NCBI GenBank assembly: GCA_032690845.1
Contig: CM064427.1
Location: forward strand, 15,325,501-15,389,500
Length of the DNA: 64,000 nt
Direction: 5' to 3'
Source: Eleusine coracana subsp. coracana
Lineage: Eukaryota; Streptophyta; Magnoliopsida; Poales; Poaceae
How positions within the stretch are numbered: the first letter of the stretch is position 1; each line of letters opens with the position of its first letter. The position numbers and the translations under genes were made by a program. Positions 33,718-46,129 of this stretch are shown here, in pieces. The notes under the pieces were generated by a model. The model had not been told where the DNA came from, did not search any database, and was given only the letters and a program-made list of their open reading frames with translations.

Positions 33718-34065
33718 CTAATAACCCGATGCCTTCTGTGCTAAATCATTTGCCTCCATATTCTGTTGCCTCGGGACATGCTTGAACCTAACTGTCTTGA
33801 AGCATTGCAACAAATCTTGACACTCAGCATAAAATAATCTTAATATATCATCTTTACATTTAAATTCTCCTACCAGCTGCCCGAGTACCAACAATGAATC
33901 CCCAATGACTTCAACACAATCGACTCCAGCATCCTTCAACATCTGCAATCTAACAGCTCTATAGTCAACCTGATTATTAGTCGATGCCTCTACAACAAAC
34001 GCAAATTCAAACCTTGCCCCCCCCCCCCCCCCCGAGGCGATATAATCCGAAATCCGATGCCACAT
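33718..34065 (-). pseudogene. Gypsy B second (archaeal-type) RNase H
   Basis: Contains NNQVDYRAVRLQMLKDAGVD, EVIGDSLLVLGQLVGEF and VPRQQNMEANDLAQKASGY, the pattern of the extra RNase H of Tat-lineage elements. A C-homopolymer (G on the coding strand) near 34017-34033 interrupts the N-terminal part and may hide a frameshift. Confidence 0.85.
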
Positions 34066-34613
34066 CCATTCTTACAAACGGAACCATCAAAAAATAATAA
34101 CCATGGCACCGGCTCCACCATTGACACCTCTGATCCATAATGCTCAACAACTAAATCAGCTAGAACCTAACCCTTAACAGCTTTAGCAGATTCATATGTC
34201 AAGTCATATTCAGCCAATGCTAGCATCCATTTACCAATTCTGCCTTTCAAAATCGGAGCCGATAACATATACTTGATGACATCAGCTTTGCATACCACCA
34301 CACACTCAGCCGACAATAGATAATGCCTCAACTTCACGCATGAGAAATATAAACATAAACATAATTTTTTAATCTCAGTGTACCTAGTTTCAGCATTGAT
34401 CAATCTTCGGCTTAAATAAAACACAACCCTCTATTTACCATCTTGTTCTTGAAATAAAGTTGATCTGATCGACTTTTTGTCAGCCGCAAGATAAAGCTTG
34501 AAGGGCAATCCTTCTCTTGGTGGCACCAACACAGGAGGCGAAACCAAATACTTCTTGATATCCTCTAGAGCTTTTTGATGTTCTGGCTCCCGTGCAAACC
34601 TTTTATCTGCCAT
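34066..34613 (-). pseudogene. Gypsy B first RNase H region
   Basis: Pieces at 34613-34431 (EHQKALEDIKKYLVSPPVL, FKLYLAADKKSI) and 34424-34167 (MFYLSRRLINAETRYTEIKK, GRIGKWMLALAEYDL) form the RT connection and the ordinary gypsy RNase H. Stops between the pieces show decay. Confidence 0.82.
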
Positions 34614-35648
34614 TAACTTTAATAACAGGGTGAATACATCAAGCTTCCCTTATAAGTTTGAAATAAATCTTCTAATAAAATTCACTTTGCCGATCAAAGA
34701 TTGAAGTTCTGTCTTGTTGATCGGCGGCTCGATGTCATTGATAGCCTTCATGCTCTTTGGCCCAATCTCAATTCCTCTTTCATGCACGATGAAACCCAGA
34801 AGTTGATACACCAAAAGCATACTTTTTCGGATTCATCTCCGAGCCATACTTTCTGGTTCTCTCGAGTGCTTCCCGCAAATCGGCTATATGATCTTCTATT
34901 CTTTTAGATTTAACTACCATATCATCAATATAAATCTCTACTAGCCTACCGATCAAATCATGGAATATATAATTCATGGCCCTCTGATATGTGGCTCTAG
35001 CATTCTTCAAACCAAATGTCATGACAACCCATTCATACAAACCAAGAGCCCCGGGACACCTGAAAGCAGTCTTTAGTATATCTTCTTTTGTCATGAAAAT
35101 CTGATTATAACCAGCATTACCATCCATAAAACTGACAATCTTATGCCCTGCTGCTGCATCAACCAGAAGATCTGCTATCGGCATCGGGTAGTCATCATTC
35201 AAGGTGGCCCTATTCAACGGGCAAAAGTCGATACAGACTTTCAACTTGCCACACTTCTTGAAAACAGGCACAATATTTGAAACCCACTCTGGATATCGGC
35301 AAGGCCTAATGAACTTAGCATCGTATAACCTAGTAATATCAGCCTTGACATCATCATAAATCTTCGGATCGATTATCATTGGACGTTGCTTATAAGGTCG
35401 ATATCCAGGTTTGATAGGTAGCTGATGTTCAACGATAGATCGGGTCAGGCTGGGCATCAAGAATAATCCCAAGCAAAACAATCCCGACACTCTTTTAATA
35501 ATTTTATTAATTCAACTTTAAAATCTTCATCCAATTTCTTTCTGATAAATGTTAGCATTGGTTTATCACCATTTCCTATATCGACTTCATGTAGCTCATC
35601 GGCCGACATGAATCCTTTTTCCAACTTCCCATCTTCTACAAACTCCAT
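34614..35648 (-). pseudogene. Gypsy B reverse transcriptase
   Basis: The minus-strand ORF 35490-34780 has KCGKLKVCIDFCPLNRATLN, MDGNAGYNQIFM and the active site YIDD at 34932-34921 (YIDDMVVKS), so the catalytic Asp pair is retained. The upstream piece 35648-35457 ends in CRDCFAWDYS, a common lead-in to gypsy RT. Confidence 0.9.
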
Positions 35649-35847
35649 TGGGGTGCCTATCAGAGAAACAGTTTAGAATTTGACTGGTCCACTACCGCAA
35701 GACCCTGTGTAGTAATCTTAACATAATCCCCATCCCAAATCTTGTCAGACAAACACTCCATATCATTCGCATGCCATGGTACTAAATCGGCTTATGCAAC
35801 ATTAACGGTTTCATGGCTGGGATTACCTCTACTTGATCGCCAATCCA

Positions 35848-36324
35848 CTAGGCCAGATACTGGTGCATTGTCGACGGAACATAGCCGACAGTACGACCAT
35901 CAATGACAAAGAAACTAACCGACAAAGTTTTATTGCTGATTGTGAGCTCCACATTTATGACTCCCTTGGCTGCTGCAGTACGACCACCATAATCCCTTAG
36001 AATCAAATTTGTGTCAATTAAGTCATCTTCAGTTTTCCACAATTTTCTGACAGTAGTGATCGGCATAATATTTACTGCAGCACCTCCATCGACCATCATC
36101 TTTCCCATCGGCATCCCATTGATAACCCCCTTGAGGTACAATGCCTTCAAGTGCCGATGTTTAGATTCATCTGGCCTATCAAACATTGCTTGTTGTACAT
36201 CAAATATCAACTGTAGTGTATCCCCTTCATCGGCAATCAATTCTTCTCCTGATGCCATAAATTCTTGAGGCAACATCATTACCATGCCCACTGTAGCACT
36301 TGGTACCTGTACTTGCGATTTCAC
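35848..36324 (-). pseudogene. Gypsy B aspartic protease
   Basis: Minus-strand ORF with LKALYLKGVINGMPMGKMMV followed by DGGAAVNIM near 36093-36061. DGGA is at the expected place of the retropepsin D-S/T-G triad, with Gly in place of Ser/Thr. A following hydrophobic stretch (VSFFVIDGRTVGYV) is typical. Confidence 0.75.
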
Positions 36325-38773
36325 TTTTGGCCTCTAGACCTTCTTTGACGGCTGATCATCATCTTCATCATAATAATATTTACCAGCCCTTCTCTTCCAG
36401 TAACGCATCCTCTATATCCTACACTTCTGACTCCTAGAGGAAATACCAGATGGACACCACTGATCCGCTTGCTCTTGTCCTTCTTGCATCTCCTCATTGA
36501 CCTCCTTGTCAAACTTGGCTTCGTCACTTGGCTTCTTGGCTCCAAGTCAATCGAATGTAGAGATTCTTTCCTGCCTATCGGCTAAACCCACCATCGGCTC
36601 TTTAACCACGTCGTGTCGATGCTGGTGCTGATGAATCTTTGGGTCTCCCTATACATCTGACCTATATGCTTACTGCATCAAGGACAATTGTCGATCGATG
36701 GCAACTTCATATTCTAGTCCCAACAATATTGAAAGAACGAGCATTCCCAATGTGGATCAAACTGTGATTCCTTCATCTCTGTGTCCCTTTTCTTCTGATA
36801 CCGATTTATAAACGCTTCTACATTGTCGATACCAGCCATATTGACATTCGCAGGGAATGGATGTCCATCAATCTTCATGGTTCCCTTTGTAAAATTGATC
36901 TTTCCCTGCTCAATCGCCCACTGAATCAATCTTCTGAATACCTTGGATTCATTAGTGTAATGAGACGGCTAATTGTGCCACTTGCAGTACTTTCTTTTCT
37001 TTAATTCTTCAGCAGGTGGAATCACGTTATTAGGTTGCAACTGGATGTGCTTCTCCTGCAATAGCATATCAAATATCTTATCAACCTTGGTGATATTGAA
37101 GTCATATTTTTCTTCTGGCTCATTCTTTTTCACCAAAGGACACGACAAAATATTCTTATTCCTCGTCCACTCAGCCATATTGACATCTCCGGCATCTTTA
37201 TCGGACTCAGACTCATAATCATTATAGTTGATTTGAATCGGTCTCGACCGTGCCCCTCGAGTCAGATTCTCCTGGATAGATACCTTCTGTACCAACTGGG
37301 ACAAGCTCTCAAACTCGGTCGAAGGAAACTTCTCCCTCAAAGGTGCAACTAGGGCATTGAATGCTATCTCTGCCATCTGAGTATTAGTCAATTGCAAGCT
37401 GAAACATATACTGCGCACATCTCTGAACCTCTACACATAATCATGCACAGACTCCCCAGCTTTCTGCCTCACAGAAATCAGATCAGACAACCTCATCTCT
37501 CTTGTTTTAGCAAAGAAGTATTTATGAAGTTTCTGTTCGAGATCGGCCCAAGTAATAATGGAATTAGGGCGCAACGATGTGAACCACAAAAAAGCCAAAC
37601 CGGATAATGATAACGAAAACAACCTAATCTTCAATGCTTCAGTAGCTCCTGCCTCTCCACATTGCACCGAAAATCGGCTAATATGCTCAACAGTGGTAGT
37701 ATTATCTTGTCTAGTAAACTTGGTAAATTCTAGTGGCTTGTATCGACTCGACATAGGAATCAAGTCATAGATAGGAGGATAAGGGGGTCGATACATATAA
37801 ATTTGTTGTTTTGGCTTTAATCCAAATTGTTCCCTCATTACTTCCGCAATCTTCACTGAGTAGTTATCGGTCGAAACATTGCTATTTGGAGTAGCCAATG
37901 CAGGACCAGACGCTGGCACTTACGAGGCTGTTTGTGAACCAAAATTGACAATAGTGTGCTGGCCTCCCAACTCCACAGGCAATGCAGATGATGATGGCAT
38001 TCCGAACAGACTTGGCTATACGTTCGAAGTTGTACCATATGCTACATTCGGCTCTGATGTCTCCTGCCTATAGATCTGCGGCTGTGTCTATGGAGTAGTT
38101 CTTTACAATATTATCCTACGAGGTGTTCTCTCTACTGTACCACTATCAACATTCTTCAAGGGTAGAGTAGCTTCAGAAGTTGATGGCCCTGAACCCATAA
38201 CAGGATGTGTTGTGCTCACCTTTGGCTGTTTGGAACTAGGTGCTTCAATTGTAGGCCGAGGAATATTCCCAGATGCTCAGAAATACATCGGGCCACGTAC
38301 TGAATCATCAAATATAGAGCCTTCAACGGTCTGAATAATCAAAGCCCTCAGAGTGTTGACTAACACAGGTGATTGATTAATCAATGCATGGTGTATGGTT
38401 GAATGTATCATGTTGTTCAATGTAGCTTCATCAATCACCTCTATTGGCTTATTGGCAGTTGATTTCTCAGTTTTGTCTTCAATCAAGGCAGCAACAGGTA
38501 ACTTTCCTTTGTGTATGATATTGCCATGCTTGGTTTTGCTAAATGTGCTCAATAGAATGCTTTCATACTCCACAATCCTCTGATCAATTTGTGCCCTTAT
38601 TTCATCGCTCAGATCATCCTTGTTAATAGGCATTATGTTCTCTATCTTCAGATGCGCGCTGACATCATGTTTTAGTGGAGAATTATCAAGGAGCTTAGGA
38701 TCTTTTGGCATTCCAAGTTCAGATATGTTGTGAAGCTTAAAGTTCTTGGTCCCACCGAGGGTGCCAAAAAGCA
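36325..38773 (-). pseudogene. Gypsy B gag and leader
   Basis: Minus-strand pieces: 38774-38277 (TLGGTKNFKLHNISELGMPK, N-terminal gag), 37919-37431 (YKPLEFTKFTRQDN ... ALKIRLFSLSLSGLAFLWFT, retrotransposon gag core) and 37418-36969 (ending KKRKYCKWHN, a zinc-binding-like end), with smaller pieces to about 36321. Single stops separate them. The bases next to the LTR on the minus strand (TTTTTGGCACCCTCGGTGGG) sit where the primer binding site should be. Confidence 0.82.
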
Positions 38774-38848
38774 TGTTGACGTGAAAATCATACGCATGAC
38801 CTGGGAGATCTGCTTAGCTCTAGTGCAGGCTCAATACAAAAATCGGGG
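38774..38848 (-). mobile_element. Gypsy B 5' LTR, first fragment
   Basis: TGTTGACGTGAAAATCATAC through AATCGGGG aligns to 28273-28347 of the other LTR. It is cut by copia C at 38849. The matching part 28348-29112 is missing from this LTR. Confidence 0.9.
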
Positions 38849-40612
38849 TGAAGGACCAAGAAGGCGACCAGAGGGGGGGTGAATGGGAGCCAATTAAAAT
38901 TCTTCAAGAGAACTTGGCCTATGTCCCGATTACAACCCGAGCCAACCTCTAAACCGATCACCAAGGCTACACACACCAACTTGTGATGTGCCAACCCCAG
39001 GAATGATCAACTACAGCAGCGGAATACAGCGGAAATAAAAGGGAAATCAAAACACTCAAAACAATGCAAACTGGACTACCATCGGCAGTGCCAATCACAG
39101 CCATCGGCAGTGCCGGTGAGGGATTCTTAGAAGCAGCAAACAGCGCGTATCGGCAGTGCCGGTCTGGCCATCGGCAGTGCCGGTGCAGGGTTCAGATGAC
39201 CAACCGGCAGTGGCGGTCCCGGTCGCCAGCAGTGCCGATCGACCCCGACAGAACGGAAAAATATCTCGGGATTAGGCAAAAACTTGGTCAAAACCTAATC
39301 AAACGAACTCCAAATGATGTGATTTTTGGACTAGTGAATCCTCAACACATCATGACCCAAATCCTAGAATATCAAATCGATTGGCTCAAGGAATCATCAC
39401 GAATTTCAGATCTTGTGCCAAGAATACTAAAAAGAGGAAACTTCAGAAATCCTTCAAATCGAAGGTGCTAGAGCTATTGATTCAGTCAAGGATCCATATA
39501 GGATTGTTCTAGCTCATCATAGCAACAAGTTTCTCAAGCAATCCGACCCAAAAACTCATCCAAGAAGGAGACAAAAAATTCTCACGAAAATAGCTCCGAA
39601 AATAGAGAAAAAGAGAAGAGATTTAGGGAGAGAGGAAGATCTTGAGCATGAAAATACTTCTCATATCATAGAAATATGCTTACAAGATCCATGGATACAA
39701 GGCTAGGAAGCCACCCTCTTCCTCCCACTATTTGGAAGAGAAAGAGATGTCTCTCACACACACTCTTCTCTCCTCTATTACATGAAAACCTCTCCTAGCA
39801 CTTTGAATGAACACCTAACACAAGGCTAATGGGAAGAGGCACCTCTCCCACCAGCCACACCTCTACTTATATAGGCCTAGGGTCCAAGACAACTCTACCC
39901 TTGACCTATAACTCATTGCCACCTATCACCGCGGGCAAAACCGTCCAACTCTTTTTCATTCGCCCGTGCGCCAAGTAGCCCTTCACAACTTTGCTTCGCC
40001 TCGACGGAAGCTCCGCGATGGTGCCACGTACACCACCAACCACCGCCATCGGTTTTGAGGCCCAAACCGGGAAACCGCCTTGCTCGCTTCTCAAAGCGTA
40101 ACTTCTTGATCTAGACGCGTGTCACCTCGTCCCGTGATCTTCCTTGTCGGCAAGTCTCTCCTGCCTCCGGTCCATTGGAAGCCTCTACTTGCACCAACGT
40201 CCGATCACCTTTGACTTGGTCAATCCCACCGTCTTGATCACCGCCCACGGTTTTGAGGCTCAGCCGTGAAACCATCCGTGCTTCTTGCCTCTCCACGTGT
40301 ACGGTGTGGATCACCCTTGACTTCACCCGGCCTCCTGATCGTTCGGCCCCAAGTCTCCTACTTGTGCCCGATCCTCTCGCCGTTGACCGCCAAGTTGACT
40401 CAAGTGACCTACACATCATGAAATAGGCAAACACATTTCCCGTCTCCTGCAAATCTCCAACATCCTCACCAACTCCGGTTAGTCAAAACTATGATATGCA
40501 CAAACTAATGAAATCCCAAGATTCCCGCATTTCAACTCAAACACCAAACTAAACCAATGTCAATAACTCATCACATATTGCAAACCATGGCAGATATCCA
40601 TATGGTTTCTCA
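38849..40612 (-). mobile_element. 3' LTR of copia C
   Basis: TGAAGGACC...ATGGTTTCTCA. The dyad array is at 39070-39240, the TATA box (CTTATATAGG) near 39868, and a U3 ORF at about 40452-39906 (with stops). A polypurine tract (minus strand AAGGGGGAGAT) abuts it at 40613-40624. Confidence 0.93.
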
Positions 40613-40624
40613 ATCTCCCCCTTG

Positions 40625-41961
40625 ATGAGTACATTGACAACACAAAATGCACAAAGATTAGAGATTGAAATGCGAAGCCGAATAAGCACACCCAAATGGC
40701 CAAACCCAAGAAAAGGTGAAAATTAGGCCATCTAGAAAAATAGGGATCACAAAAACAAGAGTTGGCAAAGACAGCGACTTGAGACGCAAAGAGTGTGAAA
40801 AGCGCAAGAAAATGCTCAAGGACATGAAATGCTCCCCCTCAACTTGTGGTAGGTCTTATGTAATGCAAAATGGATCATTTTAAGTTTCTTAGCATTATTT
40901 CTCAGCATTATTTATGCATGACCCACAACTTTCTCCCCCTTTGGCAATGAACTCATCAAAGAAGCAAAAGAACAAACATGCAATGAATGAAAATGCAAAC
41001 CTAAGGAGCTTCAACAATTATGCAAACAAGCATTTAACCTTGCTAATCATATCCATAGAGCCATGAAGTGTAAAAGCAATAACTCACAATCATACAAAGG
41101 CCAAAAATAGATAGCAAGGCATAAACACCAAGAGCTATACAAGCTAAGCAAAAAGATTGACTAGCTTAGATAGAATCAAATTTGCTTATCATGAGAAAAA
41201 CTGCCACCACATGTCTAAGTACTCCCATCCAAGGCAAAACAAGTATCAAAAGAACCTAGCCAGTCTCCATCTCAACCAAGGCAACAAGCATTCCAGAAAA
41301 TGAGCTTTACAAATGCTCACATATGCAACAGAGACTCAATTGATCAAGTGTTTATTGTTTATCCTTATGTGTCCTCTTATCCATACGGAGGGTCGCACGA
41401 CTGGTTACGACAAACGCCCCGAGGCCTCAAGTCACAGTGTTTGGATTTAGCATTTTAGAATTATTTTGATCAAAGCACTTAGCAGATTTTTCATGATTTA
41501 TTCACATGACAAAACAGCATGCCTTTGCAGCAAAAAGGAACACACGTTCCCACAATGTTCCATCATGAGCTAAACATTTGCAAAGCCTTCCATTTCACAA
41601 ACATAAGATGCCAACGCCAAGACATTCTCTAGACTAGCCTCAACACAAGTTTTGACAGGGATAAAAACAATTATACACATGGTGAGCAAGTCTTAACAAG
41701 ATTAGTTCATAAGGTTCACAAGAAGCTCAGTTTACCTTTAAGATTAGCAAGTTGCTCAAAAGAGTCTATAACAAGCCATCTAGAAAATCTAAGCATAAGA
41801 GCTTACTATCACATCCACACAACTTAGCTCATGCTTAATTATAGCAAAGAGAAATGCAAGAAAGCATAAGAATCAAATCTCATCTACCAATGCATATATT
41901 ACATATGAGATGCAATGCAAAAAGGTAAGATACATATATACAAGAGAACACCAACTTCCCC
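40625..41961 (-). other. Copia C 3' non-coding internal region
   Basis: Corresponds to 27434-28272 of A and 58975-60312 of E. Small ORFs occur, but none is shared by all three copies, so I see no env-like gene. Confidence 0.75.
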
Positions 41962-44900
41962 TCAAATGATGCCATAAGGATGGCAAACACCAAGCTCCCC
42001 CCGAAGAAAAGCAAATCTCGAAGCATCTAGGGGCTTGCTGAGAATATTAGCCGATTGGTTTCTGGTGTCGATGTATTTGAACTCCACATCTCCCTTCTCA
42101 ACATTATCTCTCAAGTAGTGGAATCTCATATTTATGTGTTTGACCTTACCATGTAGGATGGGTTTTTGGCTAAGCATATGGCACTGGAGTTATCACACAT
42201 GAATGGAACACCCTTAAAGGTTAACCCATAGTCTCTCATGGTGGACACAATCCATAGGATTTGTGAGCAGCAGCTAGCACCTGCAACATACTCAGCCTCT
42301 GTGGTGGAATGGGCTACACTTGACTGCTTACAAGAAGACCAACAGATCAAAGAAGTACCCAAGAAATGGCAAGTACCAGAAGTGCTCTTCCTATCAATTC
42401 TACACCCAGCAAAGTCCGCATCCGAATACCCAATGAGATCAAGAGATGAAGATGCAGAGTACCAAAGATCAAACTCAAGGGTGTATTTGAGATACCTGAA
42501 GATGCTCTTGACAGCCTTGCGATGAGTCACCCTTAGGGAATCTTGAAAGCGAGCACAAAGACACACCGCAAAGTGTATGTCGGGTCTTGTCGCCGTCAGG
42601 TACAAGAGGGAGCCAATCATGCTCCTGTACTCCCTTTGGTCCACCGCTTCATAGTCTTTGTCAGGGTCAAGTGCCGTTGTTGTGGACATTGGTGTTGACA
42701 ACGACTTCACATTGAGCATGTCGAACTTCTTCAAGAGATCCTTCGTGTACTTGGCTTGATGTATGAAGGTGCCTTGCTTGCACTGCTTGATTTGAAGTCC
42801 AAGAAAGAAGGTGAGCTCGCCCATCATCAACATCTGAAATTCACTTTCCATGGCTTTCTGAAATCTGGACACAAGAGCATGAGAGGAACCTCCAAAGATG
42901 ATATCATCCACGTAAATCTAAACCATTAGAAAGTCATTGCCGTTCTTTAGAGTCAAAAAGGTTTTGTCAACACACCCCATGACATACCCGCGCTCTAGTA
43001 AGAAAGTCTTAAGCCTAGCATACCATGCCCTAGGTGCTTGCTTTAGCCCGTACAAAGCCTTTTGAAGCTTGTACGCATGGTTTGGGTATTTATGGTGCTC
43101 AAAGCTATGTGGTTGTCTCACATAAACTGCTTCCTCTATGAAACCATTTAGGAAAGCACTCTTGACATCTATTTGGTAGAGTCTAATGCCCTTAGAGGCA
43201 GCAAATGCAAGCAAGATCCTAATGGCTTCTATGTGTGCAACAGGAGCAAAGGTTTCCCCATAGTCTAAGCCCTCCACTTGACTGAAACCCTAAGCAACAA
43301 GCCTAGCCTTATTTCTAACAACCTCACCATCTTCCCCATGCTTGTTTTTAAAAACCCACTTGGTTCCTATGACATTGACACCAACAAGAGGCTCTACAAG
43401 GGTCCACACTTTGTTTCTCTCAAAGTTTTCTAACTCCTCATGCATGGCATTAACCCAATGTTCATCAGATAATGCGTGTCCAACATCCCAAGGTTCAAAG
43501 GTGGCAACAAAGAGAGAATTAGTAAAGCAGGCGAGATGTGCAGACCTTGACCTTGTTATCCTCTCATAGAGATTACCGATCATCTGTTGAGGTGGATGCC
43601 GACGTTGAATGTGGTGAGGAGCCTCTCTCTCTCAGAGCATACCTCCCCCTCAACCATAGCTGGAGCTGGTTCAACAGCTGCTGAGATCGATGTAGAAGCT
43701 TCTAAACCCTCTACTAGAGTGGTGGAAGCAGCAGGAACAAGCTCGGATGTGGGATGGAATGACTCATCATCGTCATTATCCAAGCCCTGTAGGTCCTCTT
43801 CTACAAAGATACTCTCCTCCATCTCCCTGTTACCTACAGTCTCAACCACATTGCTTGCACAAGAGTTTGATTCATCAAAGGTTACATTGCAGGACTCTAC
43901 GATGGTGTTAGTTTCCAAATTCAAAAATCTGTAAGAATGACCATGAAGGGTGTAGCCAATAAAGATGCCATCAGAAGATCTCGACTAAAACTTATCAAGA
44001 TTATCACGCTTGAGAATGAAGCATTTGCAACCAAAAGCGTGCAAATGAGAAACAGATGGCTTCCTCCCAAAGCGTAGCTCATAGGAAGTCACATTAAGAA
44101 TTGAGTGGAAGAAAACCCGACAGGAAACATAGCAAGCAATGCTAATGGCCTCAGTCCAGAACCGCCTCGGAGTCCTATGCTCATCACTGCGGATTGCTCG
44201 TAATACATCAGGAAGTCCCTTGAACAACCTCAAAGCTAAGATCCAAAAGTGATGAAATACTTCTTCCTTGCTCTCAAGAAAGTAAACCCAAGAGTAGTGA
44301 GAAAAGTCATCAACAATCACAAGAGCATACCACTTCCCACGTACTGAACGAACCCGAGAAGGACCAACAGTGTCCATGTGAAGCAATTCTCCAGGGCGTT
44401 CAGTCATCACCAAATTAATTGGTGGATGAGAAGCGGCAACCATTTTCCCATGACAACAAGGAGCACAAACAAAATCCTTATCAAATTTGAGCTTACGCAA
44501 TCCTTAGGTCAGTCCCATGCCACTCAAGCGACAAAGCAAGTCAAAGCTCATGTGACCTAGTCTCCTATGCCATTTCTAGAGCTCAGAAGAAGATTGAGCA
44601 AACAAGCACTTGTGAGAACCAGGACAACCAGCAAAATCAGCGTGAAAAACCTTCCCAATGCTAGAAATCCAACAAACCAAAGAGCCATTCAAATCAAGAA
44701 CACAAGAAGCATTTTTCTTAAAGCGCACTTCCAAACCAACATCAAGCAACTGAGAGACAGAGAGAAGATTGTACTTGAGATGCTCAACCAAACCAACATC
44801 CTTGAGAGAGAATTTTTCATTTACCTTTACCGTGCCTCTTGCCTTCACTCTCCCTCTCTTATCATCTCCAAAGGTCACATACTCCCGGCACTTCAAGGGA

Positions 44901-45618
44901 GTGAGGCTGGAGAACCACTTTGCATCTCCGGTCATGTGGCGCGAACACCCGGAGTCCATCAACTATTTGTTCTCTAGGCCTCCACCTGCTGCCTACAAAG
45001 AACAAGAAGGAAAGATCGATGACTCGGTGCTAGGGTTAGACAGAAAACTCTTGGGAAGCCAGCACTGAATCACATGACCTGCAGGGGTTATCATAGTTCT
45101 TTGCACATTACCACTCGAACGCGTGGGACGAGAACCACGATGGGGAAAATATGGCCTATTAAAGCATCTTGTCTCAAACCTGTGGTTGTGAGGATAGAAA
45201 TCATCTGTATGAAAGCCAAATCCACGCGAGCGATGCTCACCACGATGGGGAAAATGTGGGGCGCCAAAGCGCTGTTGTGCAAAGCCTCTGTTTCATGAAT
45301 CAAAGCCATATGAGGAATGACCCTGTCCACGATAGGCACGAGAAAAAAGAGCGAGGCTAAAAACCAACAAAATCATCATGATGCTCATTCCTAGTTAATG
45401 CAGCTTGCATCCTCTCAAATCTCTTACGTCTATAACAGTACTCATCCAAGTGACCCTTACAACCACAGAACATGCAAATGTAGACACTCTCATGTTTAGG
45501 CTTAGCTTGCATAGTGGGTTTGGGTTTTGGCTTCTCGGCTTGCTTTGTGTTGAAGGAAGGATTGGGGTTAGGTGGGTAGTATGTGTCAGTGGGTTTGATG
45601 GACTGTTACTCAGCTAGT
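41962..45618 (-). pseudogene. Copia C pol and end of gag
   Basis: On the minus strand: CCHC knuckle near 45475-45430 (followed by RRKRFERM); protease MDSGCSRHMTG near 44960, catalytic DSG kept; integrase 44500-43985 (HMDTVGPSRVRSVRGKW, VDDFSHYSWVYFLESK), in which the second Asp region is followed by a deletion (SDEHRTPRRF) that removes the catalytic Glu region; linker 43924-43580; RT 43583-42560 with IYVDDIIFGG, the frame before it interrupted by TAG; RNase H to 41962 (YSDADFAGCRIDRKSTSG, TTEAEYVA, FKYIDTRNQSANIL). Not autonomous. Confidence 0.9.
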
Positions 45619-46124
45619 ACCTAACCGAGACAGTAATGCAATCTAAGTTGATAATATAAACCAAATAAAGACCTAATTACCGGATAACTATCAATTTCAA
45701 AGATAACAACTAGAATATCAACTTAATGAGAAAGTACTAGCTGAAGTCGAAGAAATTACCGAGGGTGACTAATCCAAGTCTCTTGTCGAGATCGGAGCCG
45801 ATGCAGCCCGTGCGAGACGAGGATGTCATCGAGAAAAAGTTTGGCGATGCGCCGAGTTGTATTGAATGGAAGTGTTGTCTTTTTTGTATGGACCCTATTA
45901 CATATTTATAACCCCATGCAAGGGATTCTGATCCGACTTAGTCAGGACTCTTAAACAAACCGACTTGATTTATTTCTAAACTAAATCTAAACTAAAAATA
46001 GACGAAGATAAAACAACCCTAATGGGCCCACTTTATTTCCTTCGGCCATTGAATTCTGTTGACTCTGGCCGATTGTGACTCCACGCGGCTGACCACTAGG
46101 ACCGGTCAAATTTCGGTGCCAACA
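45619..46124 (-). mobile_element. Gypsy B 5' LTR, second fragment
   Basis: Aligns to 29113-29618 with equal length (506 bp) and ends GGTGCCAACA before the right GGATG duplication. Confidence 0.92.
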
Positions 46125-46129
46125 GGATG

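Larger units (their letters stand above)
38849..45618 (-). mobile_element. Copia element C (5'-truncated) inserted in gypsy B 5' LTR
   Basis: On the minus strand its 3' LTR is at 38849-40612, followed leftward-to-right by 3' non-coding DNA, pol, and the end of gag. It breaks off at about 45612-45618 inside gag, so the rest of gag, the primer site and the 5' LTR are gone. Same family as A and E. Confidence 0.92.
28273..46124 (-). mobile_element. Gypsy element B (Tat-like lineage), nested in copia A
   Basis: It is bounded by LTR ends TGTTGACG...TGCCAACA and a perfect GGATG duplication. Gene order on the minus strand is gag, protease, RT, RNase H, a second RNase H, then integrase. The second, archaeal-type RNase H marks the Tat lineage of Ty3/gypsy. 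Two later copia insertions (D within integrase, C within its 5' LTR) interrupt it. Confidence 0.9.
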
